Positions 1 through 6,048 of a stretch of 7,307 nt of DNA are shown in pieces. The position numbers and the translations under genes were made by a program. The stretch covers positions 1 to 7,307 of the forward strand of contig JAGMES010000196.1 of assembly GCA_023128035.1 (NCBI GenBank), written 5' to 3'. The notes beneath the pieces are model-generated. The model was not told where the DNA came from, made no database searches, and saw only the letters and a list, made by a program, of their open reading frames with translations. Source of the stretch: Halanaerobiales bacterium. GTDB taxonomy: Bacteria; Bacillota_F; Halanaerobiia; DY22613. Position 1 is the stretch's first letter. Every line of letters begins with the position of its first letter.

Positions 1-24
1 TCTGGTTCTGGTTCTGGTTCTGGC
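1..24. repeat. Hexanucleotide repeat coding for Pro-Glu in tonB
   Basis: Four consecutive copies of TCTGGT/C on the plus strand read as CCAGAA (Pro-Glu) codon pairs in tonB. The run reaches the window edge and may continue. As a 6-bp unit it can change length without breaking the frame. Confidence 0.8.
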
Positions 25-392
25 TGATCCAAATTTGCAATTGCTTTATTTGGGTCTTCTTCTGTTCCTTCTACACCTTGAGAGCTTTCATCTGGTTTTG
101 GTTCTTCAATAGGAGTTATCTGTACAGGTTTCTTTTCTTCCTCTTCTTCTTTCTCTTCTTTAATTACTTCTTTTTCATCTTCTTTTTTATCAGCAGGAGT
201 GTCATCTTTGATAACTTCCTTCTCTAATTGAACAAAATCGACATTATATAAAATACCATCTGTTTCAATAAGCCCTTTGGTAGAAACAGTTATCAGATTA
301 TCTGGTAAAAAATACGCCACAGCAAGATGAATAACAAGTGAGAAAAAAAGAAAATATTTTAAACGAGATGGTTCTTTTGAAGGTCTTCTCAT
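1..392 (-). CDS. tonB: TonB energy transducer, N-terminal part (runs off window)
   Basis: TonB spans the periplasm and passes the energy of the inner-membrane ExbB-ExbD motor to outer-membrane receptors. The reading frame is open for 130 codons from the ATG at 392 to the window edge, so the C-terminal receptor-binding domain is not visible. A basic N-terminus (MRRPSKEPSRLK) is followed by one membrane segment at about residues 13-28 (YFLFFSLVIHLAVAYF), whose Ser and His recall the TonB anchor SxxxH motif. From about residue 58 comes a long Lys/Glu-rich stretch and then a Pro-Glu repeat (PEPEPE), the usual TonB periplasmic spacer. The start is supported by GGAG 8 bp upstream, which overlaps the exbD stop codon, so the gene is probably translationally coupled to exbD. 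The call rests on position and architecture, since the diagnostic C-terminus is missing. Confidence 0.85.
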   Translation of the reverse strand, partial: MRRPSKEPSRLKYFLFFSLVIHLAVAYFLPDNLITVSTKGLIETDGILYNVDFVQLEKEVIKDDTPADKKEDEKEVIKEEKEEEEEKKPVQITPIEEPKPDESSQGVEGTEEDPNKAIANLDQPEPEPEP

Positions 393-403
393 AATTTCAA
401 CTC

Positions 404-814
404 CTACTTATTACTTTCATCTTTTTCAGTAGCCAAGGAAAAATTAGAGCCACCTACCTGGCTAACCGCATCCATAATCTGAATCAAAAATTTATATTTA
501 GTATCCTCATCTGCTTTAATGACAACTGGTATCTTAGGTTGGTTTGCTAGTTGTAGCTGAACCTGATTTTTTAATTCATTTATCGTAACTGATTTATCTT
601 GCAAATAGAGCTGTCCATCATTGGTAATATGAATCAAAATATTCACTGATTCAGTTTTTACAACTTTAGTCGCTTTTGGTAATTGAAGATCGATTCCGTA
701 TGGTGTAGTCTTAAAAGTAGTATATAACATAAAAAAGACTAGTAAAAAGAAGATTACGTCAATCATAGGGAGGATTTCAATTCTTGGCGTCTTCTTTAAT
801 TTAGACTTGAACAT
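404..814 (-). CDS. exbD: ExbD/TolR family proton-channel subunit
   Basis: ExbD forms, with ExbB, the proton-driven inner-membrane motor that energises TonB. The 136-residue protein has a short basic cytoplasmic N-terminus, a single membrane helix at about residues 18-36, and a periplasmic domain. The motif PMIDVIFFLLVFF places the family's essential membrane aspartate at residue 19, preceded by the usual RIEILPMID. A GTG nine bases further upstream (823) would add three residues. I prefer the ATG at 814 because GAGGTG lies at the right distance before it. The gene overlaps the 3' end of exbB by about 14 bp and its stop overlaps the tonB RBS, so the three genes should be co-translated. Length and motif are normal for the family. 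TolR is the alternative name, but the tonB-like gene downstream favours ExbD. Confidence 0.9.
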   Translation of the reverse strand: MFKSKLKKTPRIEILPMIDVIFFLLVFFMLYTTFKTTPYGIDLQLPKATKVVKTESVNILIHITNDGQLYLQDKSVTINELKNQVQLQLANQPKIPVVIKADEDTKYKFLIQIMDAVSQVGGSNFSLATEKDESNK

Positions 815-1427
815 ATTCCTCACCTCGATGACTCAAGATATCTAAAAGTTCCACACTCCACTTATTCATTTCTTTAGTTTGATATTCAACAACAGTCACA
901 AAATATGAATAGCATAACATAGCTGGAATAGCTACAATCAATCCTACTGCAGTACTGATCAAAGCAGCAGCGATTCCAACACTTAACTGTTCAGGGCCAG
1001 CCATCGCCCCAACAGTGCCTAAAATATTAAAACTACCGATAATTCCTATAACTGTTCCTAATAGCCCTAATAATGGAGCAATCGAAGCAATTACATCCAA
1101 TATCCTAAGATTCTTCTCAAGTTTATGTATCTCAGCCTCACCAGCGACACTGATATGTTCTGAGACAATTCTTCGATTCTGTCCATATTGTGTTAGTCCA
1201 GCAGCGATTATTTTAGCAACTGGCCCTTTTTCATTCTTCAATTCATGACCTGCCCTAGTAATTTCACCATCTATAAGCAACATCTCTATTTTTTTAAACA
1301 TTCTAAAATTGTTATTTTTCAACTTTCGATAAGTAAATAACCGTTCCAAAACAACTCCTAATACGATAACTGAACATACAATTAATGGATAGATGGTGGG
1401 TCCTCCCTGTAGTAAAAACTCTAGCAT
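801..1427 (-). CDS. exbB: MotA/TolQ/ExbB proton channel family protein
   Basis: This is the multi-helix scaffold of the ExbB-ExbD motor in the inner membrane. The 208 residues show the family layout: a first membrane helix at about residues 10-30 (PTIYPLIVCSVIVLGVVLER), a long cytoplasmic loop, and two further helices. The hallmark proton-channel segments are APLLGLLGTVIGIIGSF at about residues 117-133 and ALISTAVGLIVAIPAM at about 155-170. A GGAGG 8 bp before the ATG fixes the start. It is the first gene of exbB-exbD-tonB and follows a region containing a candidate promoter. Nothing is truncated. TolQ is the close relative, and TonB-type downstream context decides for ExbB. Confidence 0.92.
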   Translation of the reverse strand: MLEFLLQGGPTIYPLIVCSVIVLGVVLERLFTYRKLKNNNFRMFKKIEMLLIDGEITRAGHELKNEKGPVAKIIAAGLTQYGQNRRIVSEHISVAGEAEIHKLEKNLRILDVIASIAPLLGLLGTVIGIIGSFNILGTVGAMAGPEQLSVGIAAALISTAVGLIVAIPAMLCYSYFVTVVEYQTKEMNKWSVELLDILSHRGEEYVQV

Positions 1428-1489
1428 TTTTATTACCTCCCAGATTATTTTTCGTTCATTAAAATATCTGATATAACTTCGACATTTAT

Positions 1490-1500
1490 GAGATAATCTC
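1490..1500. promoter_or_regulatory. 11-bp palindrome in the exbB leader
   Basis: GAGATAATCTC is a perfect palindrome around a central base, placed between the candidate promoter and exbB. It may be an operator or mRNA hairpin. It is too short to match a standard Fur box, so an iron-regulator role is only a guess from the gene's usual regulation. Confidence 0.25.
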
Positions 1501-1584
1501 CTTCTTTGATGTAAGTTCAGAAGTAAGTCAGTATATAATACCTAGCTAATATATAATAAAAGAAACTTAATGATTTTAAAGAAT

Positions 1585-1614
1585 TTTATAAATATTTTTT
1601 CTTTGGAGATTCAA
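1585..1614 (-). promoter_or_regulatory. Candidate sigma-70 promoter for exbB-exbD-tonB
   Basis: On the minus strand TTGAAT (1614-1609) and TATAAA (1590-1585) are separated by 18 bp, about 160 bp upstream of the exbB start. The match is reasonable, but the region is very AT-rich and other weak -10 boxes exist, for example TATTAT near 1540. Confidence 0.35.
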
Positions 1615-1666
1615 TTGAGTTGTTTAAAAATCATCATCTAAAACTTAATACTTTCTAGGATCCTTA

Positions 1667-2457
1667 TTATTCGACTATCTTCTCCCAAATGTTCAATATA
1701 TACTTTCTTTTAAACCCAATAGAAAGATAAAAATCCATATCACTACCAACCTAAGCTTTAGTCGCGCCTATTTTTGCGACCCGTTCTAAACCTTCGGCAA
1801 TGACAGAACTAGCAAATCCAAATCTGCTCTGTAATCAGGAATATTTCGCATAACCCCATAACCAACCTTTGAACGAGTTGTATATTTTTCTTCGTCGATA
1901 TAACCAAAAGCCTTGGCATGAGCCAAACCCTGCTCAACATTGGTCACTTCTAAACCAGTTTTGATTGAGAATCCCGCTGGTAATTGTACCTTTGGTCGAT
2001 CCTGGATATCCATAACAGAAACAACTTCACCCCATTTGGTTTGAGTATAACCCCTCTTTACTGCAATCTCTTTTCGTTGTTCATCACCTTCTGGGATATA
2101 TTGATAAAGAGTATGTTTTCCATCCTTTTCAATAGTATGATTCTTTTCAGCAAATTCAAACATTTCATGTAACAGTTCAGCAGGTAAACTCTTTTGACTA
2201 ACCTGGAAAAAGATTCACCACTTGCCTCCCCTTCCGAATTGGCAACTGCAATAATCTTTCCATCCCTTTCACAGATTCCGATTGCTTTTCCCATTCTTCA
2301 ACAGATAAACCATTCATCATCCGGGCCAACGAATAAGAAAAATTCCAGCATTCGATTGACCAATTATATCCTTTACCAACTGTTTGATATGTAGTTACTA
2401 AAAAATCTCTCACTCTTTTAAAGTCATCGACGTATAATTTCTAAAAATTGCTTTCAT
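1667..2457 (-). pseudogene. GNAT-family N-acetyltransferase pseudogene
   Basis: Stitching the three frames rebuilds one GNAT-like protein, and none of the separate short ORFs here is a real gene. The start is the ATG at 2457 with AAGGAG 7 bp before it (MKAIFRNYTS). Lesions: a lost base at about 2427, after which the frame continues DFKRVRDFLVTTYQ; a frameshift at about 2280, continuing GICERDGKIIAVANSEGEA; a one-base change in the T5 run at 2207-2211, continuing FFQVSQKSLPAELLHEMFEF; a deletion with frame change at about 1800 that removes the acetyl-CoA-binding middle of the domain; and a TAG at 1751-1753 where Tyr is expected (GATKA-stop-VGSDMDFYLSIGF). The end IWEKIVE-stop fits at 1667. The C-terminal pieces look like GNAT strands and the YSIGF-type ending. 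The substrate is unknown. The product cannot be functional. Confidence 0.8.
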
Positions 2458-2498
2458 GAAATCATCTCCTTATATTTTGATAGTTTTAAAAAAATCAA

Positions 2499-2522
2499 TT
2501 AGCAAATTGTCATCATCATCAT
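2499..2522 (-). other. Possible 7-residue leader peptide (MMMMTIC)
   Basis: Just downstream of a consensus promoter, AAGGAGG is followed after 3 bp by four ATG codons in a row, then ACA ATT TGC TAA. It may be a tiny leader ORF for the acetyltransferase, or the remnant of a small gene: another frame across the same bases reads on for about 17 codons (DDDDNLLIDFFKTIKI) and stops at the next RBS. I cannot choose between these. Confidence 0.25.
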
Positions 2523-2550
2523 AAACCTCCTTAGCCAGCTTACATTTTTA

Positions 2551-2579
2551 ATTATAACAAAATATAGTATTCAATTCAA
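2551..2579 (-). promoter_or_regulatory. Sigma-70 promoter upstream of the GNAT pseudogene
   Basis: On the minus strand TTGAAT (2579-2574) and a perfect TATAAT (2556-2551) are spaced by 17 bp. Transcription would begin near 2544, about 90 bp before the acetyltransferase ATG. This is the best-matching promoter in the window. Confidence 0.6.
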
Positions 2580-2637
2580 ACAATTTTATATACTTTAGCC
2601 TTAATTTATCATAATTGATTGGTTTTGGTTTCTTGTT

Positions 2638-3441
2638 TCACTGTCTGTCTCTCCCTCCATACATAATATTGACTGCATGTTCTGCACAAGTAACAGCTAC
2701 ATAGAAAACCCATGTTTCCTCCTCATATAGCCTATTCTGATAAGCTTTAAGAGACTTCTGAAAACGTCTAGATAGGCCCAACTTTTTATTAGAGAGGGAC
2801 AAGTCTAAACCCCAATCTTTTTCATCAAAGAACTGTGGCAAATGGCTCACATTCTGCATAGGTCTTTGATCCTCACTGATAAACCTTCCTAAATTCGGAT
2901 CATAATACCTTGCACTAAAATAATACAATCCTGTAGGGTCATCCTGCTGTTTCCCTGTATAGGTAACAGGATCTTTTACTGACACACCCATGTAATCAAA
3001 TTTCCACTCTGAAGTTTCTGCTATCATTAAATCAGGTGCATCATTTACTTGCAAGTTTATACTTTGTGCTCCTTGGTTGATTCCATCTCCAGAAGTTTCT
3101 CTTGCATCTAATAGTATTAAATTCCAGTTATAGCCTTTCAACTTCCCTCCAACATAAAATTCTGTAAATCCATAATCTGTAACTGGATCATCAGGAAAAT
3201 ATATATTTCCATCATCTTTAGGATCATTGTATTCCTCAATCACTATATCATTTGCACTCTCCAAACTACTTTGGTCAGGGAAACTAGCATCTCTACCTGG
3301 GAAATATGGTTTCTCATCCCCAAAAGATTTATAGTCCACAGTTCCAACTATATTTCCATTCTCGTCAGTCACTGCTCTGGTACTTCCAAGATGGTCTGTA
3401 TGATAAAAATACTTCTTCTGAACTCCGTTTTTCTGTAAGCT
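2638..3441 (-). pseudogene. Rhs/YD-repeat protein, 3' remnant with C-terminal tip
   Basis: The frame opens after a stop at 3442-3444 and has no upstream start with an RBS, so this is the tail of a once much larger Rhs gene. Rhs proteins are large secreted or surface shells that enclose a variable C-terminal, often toxic, domain. Visible are the RHS core signature YFYHTDHLGSTRAVTDENG near the start and TGLYYFSARYYDPNLGRFIS about 145 residues later. Between them lies an acidic stretch of roughly 100 residues rich in Asp, Pro and Gly where ordinary cores have about 20. After FISEDQ comes a tip of about 75 residues (FDEKDWGLDLSLSNKKLG, ending MYGGRDRQ) that I do not recognise as a known toxin. 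The GTG at 3372 is an internal codon, not a convincing start. No cognate immunity gene is evident downstream. Confidence 0.75.
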
Positions 3442-3536
3442 TCAAATACTTCCCACATTTTTTTACAATTAAAATCTAGATATAATAGCCTAAAAAGATT
3501 AAGGAGGCTATTATATGATCTTACTTTAATACTCAT
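3369..3536 (-). pseudogene. Short unknown ORF fused out of frame into the Rhs remnant
   Basis: An ATG at 3536 has an excellent RBS (TAAGGAGG, 6 bp spacing), so a gene started here. Its first 35 or so codons (MSIKVRSYNSLLNLFRL, then LDFNCKKMWEVFEAYRK) do not resemble Rhs. From about 3430 the same frame runs through Rhs DNA in the wrong frame (EFRRSIFIIQTILEVPEQ) to a TGA. I read it as the 5' end of an unknown gene, possibly a transposase or other mobile gene, joined by deletion to the Rhs tail. I recognise no family from the short remnant. Confidence 0.45.
3480..3516. repeat. Perfect 12-bp inverted repeat (hairpin)
   Basis: ATATAATAGCCT at 3480-3491 and AGGCTATTATAT at 3505-3516 are exact reverse complements around a 13-base loop. 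The hairpin lies inside the first codons of the truncated ORF that starts at 3536. It could be a transposon-end hairpin or an mRNA structure near a start site. Neither arm is followed by a T-tract typical of a terminator. Confidence 0.7.
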
Positions 3537-3626
3537 ATTTTGCCTCCTTATGATTGATGAAGTGCCATTTGCTCACTTTTAAATCGTATTTTTGATGATT
3601 AACCTCTTAAGCTTTCCATATAGAAC

Positions 3627-3654
3627 AAAAAGACTGTCAGAAAGCACAGCCTTT
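3627..3654 (-). terminator. Intrinsic terminator, second of two after rnlB
   Basis: In the minus-strand transcript AAAGGCUGU (3654-3646) pairs with ACAGUCUUU (3637-3629), nine pairs with one G-U, around an 8-base loop. The T5 run at 3631-3627 follows. It would end transcription coming from rnlB at 3705. Confidence 0.7.
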
Positions 3655-3669
3655 TGTTTATCATTAAAC

Positions 3670-3699
3670 AAGCCACTACAATATAAAAAGTAGTGGCTT
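3670..3699 (-). terminator. Hairpin directly after rnlB (first of two)
   Basis: AAGCCACTAC (3699-3690 read on the minus strand) pairs perfectly over 10 bp with GTAGTGGCTT (3679-3670), with a 10-base loop, 5 bp after the rnlB stop. The following T-tract is weak, so it may act mainly as a 3' mRNA stabiliser ahead of the stronger terminator downstream. Confidence 0.55.
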
Positions 3700-3704
3700 C
3701 AAAA

Positions 3705-4073
3705 CTAGATTGATATTCCTCTAGACAACATTTTCTTTTGAGCGGAATTTAAAATTGAATACTCCAACATCTCTTTATTTTCTTTATAATAATTACAGGA
3801 TATTCTTCTAAGCTGATTTTTCTTATTTATATTTATACATTTAAAAGATGTTTTTTCAAATTCATCACCATTAAAATAGGCTTCTACAAACCTTTCAGAA
3901 GTGTTCCCCATATTTAATAACATATCAAAAACAATCTTGCATTTCACCGCGTTGTAAGATAATAATTCCTTAGAAATTTCTTTCAAACAGGAGAAAGGAG
4001 TTTCATACGTTTGTGAGAATACAATGAAACTAAAATTTTCATAATTGACTCTCTTTATTTCATAGTTATTCAT
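3705..4073 (-). CDS. rnlB: RnlB-family antitoxin (second Rnl locus)
   Basis: RnlB neutralises the RnlA mRNA endonuclease by direct binding in the cytoplasm. This 122-residue protein is close to the length of E. coli RnlB and intact. It shares a clear pattern with the other RnlB at 6339-6698: an (I/L)(V/L)FD(M/L)LL segment at about residues 47-53, then GN(T/S)SxRFxE and an FxG...F...SFK segment at about residues 56-78. Overall identity between the two is modest, so they are divergent paralogs rather than a fresh duplication. GGAAGGAG 7 bp before the ATG supports the start. It lies 56 bp after the broken rnlA and is the last gene of the RNase HI-rnlA-rnlB unit, followed by two hairpins. With its own toxin broken, it is an orphan antitoxin as written. 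Confidence 0.8.
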   Translation of the reverse strand: MNNYEIKRVNYENFSFIVFSQTYETPFSCLKEISKELLSYNAVKCKIVFDMLLNMGNTSERFVEAYFNGDEFEKTSFKCININKKNQLRRISCNYYKENKEMLEYSILNSAQKKMLSRGISI

Positions 4074-4129
4074 AGCTTCACTCCTTCCTTTTTTATACCT
4101 ATATTATTTATGTTATCATAAATTTTTAT

Positions 4130-5054
4130 TCATGGCAATATATAGTATGAATCAATTATTCTTAATGTGCCAATAATCAATCTCTTTGCTTCCTCTATAT
4201 TCTCAATTAATCTGGTTTGATCTGGTGGTTGACTTGGGTCTGCCCAATGAAACAACCCGTGTCTATACGTATTATAAAAGTTATACCCATCTTCAATATA
4301 TTTAATAGTTTTTGTACATCCTATTTTAGTTTTATAATGTGACTTTAGAACGTAAGGGCGACAATTCGGAGCAAATATTAAATTTATTATTATCAAATTG
4401 AATTGAAAGAATTAGGTAATAAACATTCATATTGTTCCATAATATTTTCCTTACTAATCTCAATGTTATAATTATCATTAAATAACCTAGGTATTTCATC
4501 AACTTCCACTAATTCAGTAACAAACATAGAAGCTTCACTAAATAACATCAATGGGCGACCTTGTAAGACAGCTTTGTTAGTTGTTTTATAGTAAAAAATA
4601 GTGAGGTTTTCATTATAATTCCCTTTTAATTTCCAGCAATCTGCCCCCTCTGATGACTCATATGAACACAATTCTTGGCAATAATCACTTTCTTTTATTA
4701 ACTCCACAATTTCTTTAAAATCCTCATAGTCTATTCTTTTTGCAACAAACCATTTATTTTTGGACTTCACATCTCCTATAATACACTCTTCATCAATAAC
4801 TATAAAATTCGCTATTTCTTTTCTTAATTCTTTCTCATTACCGCCCGAACAATCTATCGTTGTGCTTCCCTTATTGGTTTTAAAATGAAAATCCATGTAA
4901 AAGGATTTTCCATCAGCCGTAATATGTACTCTTCTTCTAGTTATTCCACGCTCCTCAAATTTTTCTGCTAATTCATATTCCAAAAACTTCAAATCACAAA
5001 ACTTTTTGGGTGTATAATTATTTTATCTCTTCTAAGATTCAAATCTTTGTACAT
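4130..5054 (-). pseudogene. rnlA: Broken RnlA HEPN ribonuclease toxin
   Basis: RnlA is a HEPN-domain mRNA endonuclease of about 350 residues that blocks phage growth when RnlB is lost. The true start is the ATG at 5054 (GGAGGG, 6 bp spacing): MYKDLNLRRDKI matches the known RnlA N-terminus, but this frame stops at 4989. The next frame carries the rest of the N-terminal domain (GSTTIDCSGGNEKELRKEIA) and the repeated domain (LTIFYYKTTNKAVLQGRPL), ending at NSFNSI-stop (4393). A third frame (4130-4396) holds the catalytic end, with YVLKSHYKTKI and the HEPN RxxxxH motif RHGLFH at 4247-4264. Compared with the neighbouring RnlA, about 47 residues, including the conserved LRTxEG helix, are missing at the junction near 4390. 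Two frameshifts and this deletion make an active toxin very unlikely. It lies 40 bp after the RNase HI gene. Confidence 0.8.
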
Positions 5055-5060
5055 ATCATT

Positions 5061-5066
5061 CCCTCC
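5061..5066 (-). promoter_or_regulatory. Ribosome binding site that fixes the rnlA start
   Basis: GGAGGG on the minus strand lies 6 bp before the ATG at 5054. It shows that translation of rnlA began there, and not at the TTG at 4992 that opens the longer downstream frame and has no RBS. Confidence 0.7.
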
Positions 5067-5094
5067 GTTCAGATTATAGAAAAATTAGAAAATA

Positions 5095-6021
5095 CTAAAA
5101 AAGCAAGAAATCAAATTTATGTAATTCCTCAGTTTTATCCTTAACTTCCCATTTAATTTTATGTAATTCTGTATCTACATGCATAGTTATTACATTTATT
5201 TGGTCTATATCTTTACCTTCTAATTTCCATAACTCTTTTACAAACTTCTTCAACTTACTCTCTGAGATGTAGTAGTTTTTAAATTTAATGTTAAATGTAT
5301 TTTTTGCTTTATCTTTTGATAACATTATTTTATTAAATATTTTTAATTTTTTATCATCATTAGCAAATTTAGTTGCCATTTTTTCTTCAGTAACACTATT
5401 TTCTAAAGCTTTTTTTGCAATATTATCAGCTTCATCATTATAAGTATCTCCCGAATGGGCTGCTACTTTTTGAAACTGTATATCAATTAATTTCTTATAG
5501 TTTTTTATGAAATCTATATATTTTTTTGTACCTACTTGGTTTGCCTTCCAATCACCAGTTGCCCATCTTGCTATACCTTCATAATCATGATAAATAATGA
5601 TTCTCTCGTATTTATTCTCATTAGCCCATTTAATAGCCTCCATAGCTCCTAGCAATTCCCCGGCAACATTTCTCATAGTTGCACTCTCTTCATTGTTTCC
5701 TACTCCAGAAAGAATTGTTTTTTTATCGCCCAATAAAATACAACCAAAAGAATATTTTTTTAATTTTTCCGAATAACTTCCATCCACGTAAGCAATTATT
5801 GTTTTTGTTTTGATATGATTTTCGCTTTCTATTTCAATTTTAACATTTACCCTTTTAATAGAATTATCATTTTTCAAATAGTTTTCTGCTTCTTTTACAG
5901 TAGAGAATCCCTTATATATCGCACTGCTAAAACCTTCAACTTGTTTTTTGCATTCTTGCCAAGAACTAAATATTCCTGTCTTTCTACCGACCTTAACAGC
6001 ATAGTATTTTTTGGAAGCCAA
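5095..6021 (-). CDS. rnhA: Ribonuclease HI with N-terminal hybrid-binding and extra C-terminal domain
   Basis: RNase HI cuts the RNA strand of RNA-DNA hybrids. From the TTG at 6021 the protein has 308 residues. Residues 2-50 are the viroplasmin-like hybrid-binding domain (KYYAVKVGRKTGIF, then W21 and YKGFSTVKEAENYL). Residues 74-208 are the RNase H fold with all catalytic acids by pattern: D80 (AYVDGSY), E122 (GELLGAMEA), D146 (YHDYEG) and D199 (ADNIA), plus H189. Residues 212-308 form an extra Lys-rich domain ending in a probable beta hairpin (KIKWEVKD...HKFDFLLF) that I do not recognise. GGAGG 7 bp before the TTG favours this start over an in-frame ATG at 6048, which has the RBS inside its frame. 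In E. coli, RNase HI is an accessory factor of RnlA-RnlB. Here it is encoded 40 bp before rnlA, so I infer a role in that toxin system. Confidence 0.88.
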   Translation of the reverse strand: MASKKYYAVKVGRKTGIFSSWQECKKQVEGFSSAIYKGFSTVKEAENYLKNDNSIKRVNVKIEIESENHIKTKTIIAYVDGSYSEKLKKYSFGCILLGDKKTILSGVGNNEESATMRNVAGELLGAMEAIKWANENKYERIIIYHDYEGIARWATGDWKANQVGTKKYIDFIKNYKKLIDIQFQKVAAHSGDTYNDEADNIAKKALENSVTEEKMATKFANDDKKLKIFNKIMLSKDKAKNTFNIKFKNYYISESKLKKFVKELWKLEGKDIDQINVITMHVDTELHKIKWEVKDKTEELHKFDFLLF

Positions 6022-6028
6022 AATAAAT

Positions 6029-6033
6029 CCTCC
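6029..6033 (-). promoter_or_regulatory. Ribosome binding site for the TTG start of RNase HI
   Basis: GGAGG, in the context AAAAGGAGG, is placed 7 bp before TTG GCT TCC. The RNase HI family typically begins M-A-x-K-K-Y-Y, which matches this start and not the ATG at 6048. Confidence 0.75.
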
Positions 6034-6048
6034 TTTTAAATTTTTCAT

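Noticed and set aside
1015..1248. Plus-strand ORF opposite exbB
   Set aside because: It lies wholly antisense to the conserved exbB helices, has no RBS support and looks like a codon-bias shadow.
1428..1666. A Fur box controlling exbB
   Set aside because: Only an 11-bp palindrome is present and no 19-bp GATAAT-type match could be found by eye.
1786..2413. Three separate small minus-strand genes (about 71, 78 and 125 residues)
   Set aside because: Each carries a consecutive part of one acetyltransferase in a different frame, so they are fragments of a single pseudogene.
4130..4396. An independent 88-residue HEPN protein
   Set aside because: It would need a TTG start with no RBS, and its sequence is the C-terminal end of the preceding rnlA after a deletion.
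4989..5054. Programmed ribosomal frameshifting to make a full RnlA
   Set aside because: Even if the first shift were programmed, the HEPN deletion near 4390 still removes a conserved helix, so decay is the simpler reading.
5815..6039. Plus-strand ORF opposite the RNase HI N-terminus
   Set aside because: Antisense to a clearly conserved hybrid-binding domain, with Phe-rich composition typical of reversed Lys-rich coding DNA.
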